Source of the DNA: Chloroflexi bacterium OLB15 | GTDB lineage: Bacteria; Chloroflexota; Anaerolineae; Aggregatilineales; Phototrophicaceae | NCBI GenBank assembly: GCA_001567085.1 | Contig: LMZS01000018.1 | Span: forward strand, 1 to 33,017 | DNA length: 33,017 nucleotides | Reading direction: 5' to 3' | Shown here: positions 31,820 to 33,017 of the stretch, piece by piece | Layout of the letters: the number at the start of each line of letters is the position of its first letter | How positions within the stretch are numbered: the stretch's first letter is position 1 | Translations under genes and position numbers: made by a program | The notes under the pieces: model-generated | What the model was told of the DNA's origin: nothing | What the model saw: only the letters and a program-made list of their open reading frames with translations | Databases searched by the model: none

Positions 31820-32629
31820 CTACAATCCTGTCACAGTGTGGGCAAACCTTGACACCCATTCAAAAACCTGTGTTTTTCCCCGATCCTGTGTCAGGATGTG
31901 CCCGCCTTTATCTAGTATACGGAGTTCAGTGGAAAAAGTCGCAACCTGGGCGATGTGTTCGCCGTTGGCGGGCGGGGCGGTCTGATCATTTTCAGCATAG
32001 ATGAGCAGCAAGGGCAGTTGAATCTGATGCAGGTGGGCATCAGCCGCCTTCGCCAGTTCAATCACCTGATGCACTCCGCCAGTTGACCAGCGGTTGTAGC
32101 GCACGCGGCCTACAGCGGGTTCGCCACGCCGCGCCTGTTCTTCCTTTAACTTTTCGGCAAAGGCTGAGCGGTCAGTTTGATCGGAGTAGCGCAGCGCAGG
32201 CTTTGCAAAGCGGGTAAACAGGGCGGTGCGCCGTGAAAAAAACACTGGCGCGGCCATCACGCAAACCCCGACAGTCTGGACGGCAGCTTGCTTCGCCTCT
32301 GCCGCGATGAGCAGGGTAATTAGCCCGCCCATCGAATGACCGGCAATCACCACCTTTTCACACTGCTGCGCCAGCAGGTGATACCCATCCATCGCGGCTA
32401 GCACCCAATCGCGCCAGCGCATACGGCTTATATCGCGATAATCAGCCCCATGACCGGGCAGGCGTGGCGCATAGACGGTGAAACCTTCCTCTGCCAGATG
32501 CTCACCCAGCCAGCGTACTTCGGCGGGAGCTGCTGAAAAGCCGTGCAGCAGCAGCACGCCAGCTCGCTCGCTGCCGCGCTGAAAGTAAGGCTCTGCGCCG
32601 GGCAGCAGCGCGGGGAAAGCCGCCGTCAT
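31820..32629 (-). CDS. Alpha/beta hydrolase (carboxylesterase/monoacylglycerol lipase-like)
   Basis: 269 residues with a complete serine-hydrolase triad. The oxyanion-hole strand is VLLLHGFSAAPAEVRWLGEHLA (near residue 25), the nucleophile elbow VIAGHSMGGLI (Ser near 97), the acid LIYAENDQTAP (Asp near 212), and the base DKGGHILTQD (His near 240). RLPGHGADYRD between them is typical of esterases such as Est30 and of monoacylglycerol lipases. The substrate is presumably a short to medium acyl ester. Its ATG overlaps the lspA stop in ATGA (32626-32629), which confirms the frame I propose for the end of lspA. Confidence 0.9.
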   Translation of the reverse strand: MTAAFPALLPGAEPYFQRGSERAGVLLLHGFSAAPAEVRWLGEHLAEEGFTVYAPRLPGHGADYRDISRMRWRDWVLAAMDGYHLLAQQCEKVVIAGHSMGGLITLLIAAEAKQAAVQTVGVCVMAAPVFFSRRTALFTRFAKPALRYSDQTDRSAFAEKLKEEQARRGEPAVGRVRYNRWSTGGVHQVIELAKAADAHLHQIQLPLLLIYAENDQTAPPANGEHIAQVATFSTELRILDKGGHILTQDRGKTQVFEWVSRFAHTVTGL

Positions 32630-33017
32630 AGGGCAGTTTTTTCCTGTTCTTCAACTGGTTCGTGGGCATCTGCTGGTGAGGTAACTTCTGCTGCTTTTGT
32701 TTCCTGCTTCTTTTTACCTTCAGATCGCCAACTGTCAATCAAAATCAGGATCACGCCGATCACGATGCATGATCCGCCAGATTAGAGACGTTAGAGATGA
32801 CGCCGGGAATTTGATAGTGGATGAAGTCAATCACCGCGCCTTGAACCAGCCGGTCAATAGCATTCCCCAACGCGCCGCCGCACACCAGCGCGATGCCGAT
32901 GCGCGTGAGCATGGCACTTTGGGGGATGCGGGGGTAAAAGATGAAGATGCCAATCGCGATCACAAAAGCCAGCATCAGAAAAATATCGCCAGCCTGTGGC
33001 AGGAATCCAAACGATGC
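32626..33017 (-). CDS. lspA: Lipoprotein signal peptidase (LspA), partial and frame-shifted
   Basis: Signal peptidase II cleaves prolipoproteins, such as those at 9822 and 14834 in this window, in the membrane. The 5' end is cut by the window edge. Visible residues run from ASFGFLPQAGDIFLM through membrane segments and GGALGNAIDRLVQGAVIDF, where the first catalytic Asp lies in NAIDR. The second catalytic block should read NVSNLADHAIVIGV, but at about 32763-32766 the frame breaks: one base is missing, giving a stop after LADHAS. The other frame then continues as IVIGVILILIDSWRSEGKKK with an acidic tail (EVTSPADAHEPVEEQEK) to a TGA at 32626. An indel in the data is more likely than a dead gene, since lspA is normally needed and the ATGA junction is intact. 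Confidence 0.82.

Noticed and set aside
1..33017. CRISPR arrays, insertion sequences, integrase or attachment sites
   Set aside because: No regularly spaced repeats, transposase-like ORF or flanking direct repeats were found by eye.

Overview
The window (about 55% GC by eye) looks like chromosomal DNA of a member of the Chloroflexota, probably an Anaerolineae-like lineage. The clues are a LysW-carrier amino-acid operon, two HtrA-type proteases, a zinc-ribbon/FHA protein, a class A penicillin-binding protein with a long proline-rich cytoplasmic tail, and many small Chloroflexota-style envelope proteins. This placement is an inference from gene content; there is no rRNA in the window. I see no phage, transposon, CRISPR or plasmid hallmarks.

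Layout. (1) 1-2283, minus strand: a lysW-lysX-lysY-lysZ operon (lysZ cut by the window edge) for carrier-protein-bound lysine and/or arginine synthesis. (2) 2284-2775: its 5' leader. I read it as two transcription attenuators in series. Each has a short Lys/Arg-rich leader peptide with its own Shine-Dalgarno, an antiterminator that overlaps the leader stop codon, and a hairpin with a U-tract. This is the most interesting part of the window. (3) 2776-9248: a lectin-like beta-sandwich protein (minus), then plus-strand genes for an MBL-fold protein with an altered metal motif, a small alpha/beta protein, a HEAT/Yip1-like membrane protein broken at a run of eight C, a metallophosphoesterase and a NERD-nuclease/SF1-helicase fusion. 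(4) 9237-18570, minus strand: GNAT acetyltransferase, lipoprotein HtrA, homoserine dehydrogenase with a good sigma70-type promoter, a multi-pass membrane protein, an envelope operon (secreted four-repeat protein, membrane-anchored protein, lipoprotein, GT-C glycosyltransferase), and a second HtrA. (5) 18859-22246: ftsH (minus), divergent from a zinc-ribbon/FHA gene, then tRNA-Ala(GGC) with promoter and terminator, and a small ORF followed by an elaborate hairpin. (6) 22247-30078, plus strand: leuS, beta-carbonic anhydrase, a class A PBP (frame-shifted near its N terminus) and a thioredoxin-fold-like anchored protein. (7) 30075-33017, minus strand: GT4 glycosyltransferase, and an lspA-alpha/beta hydrolase-DUF1232 operon, with lspA cut by the window edge and frame-shifted.

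How the genes fit together. The first module makes basic amino acids and appears to sense them through translation of Lys/Arg codons in its leader. Much of the rest serves the cell envelope: peptidoglycan synthesis, lipoprotein maturation, glycosylation, and protein quality control by FtsH and two HtrAs. Three apparent single-base frameshifts in otherwise intact genes (near 4923, 26636 and 32765) point to residual sequencing or assembly errors, though the poly-C case could also be biological slippage.
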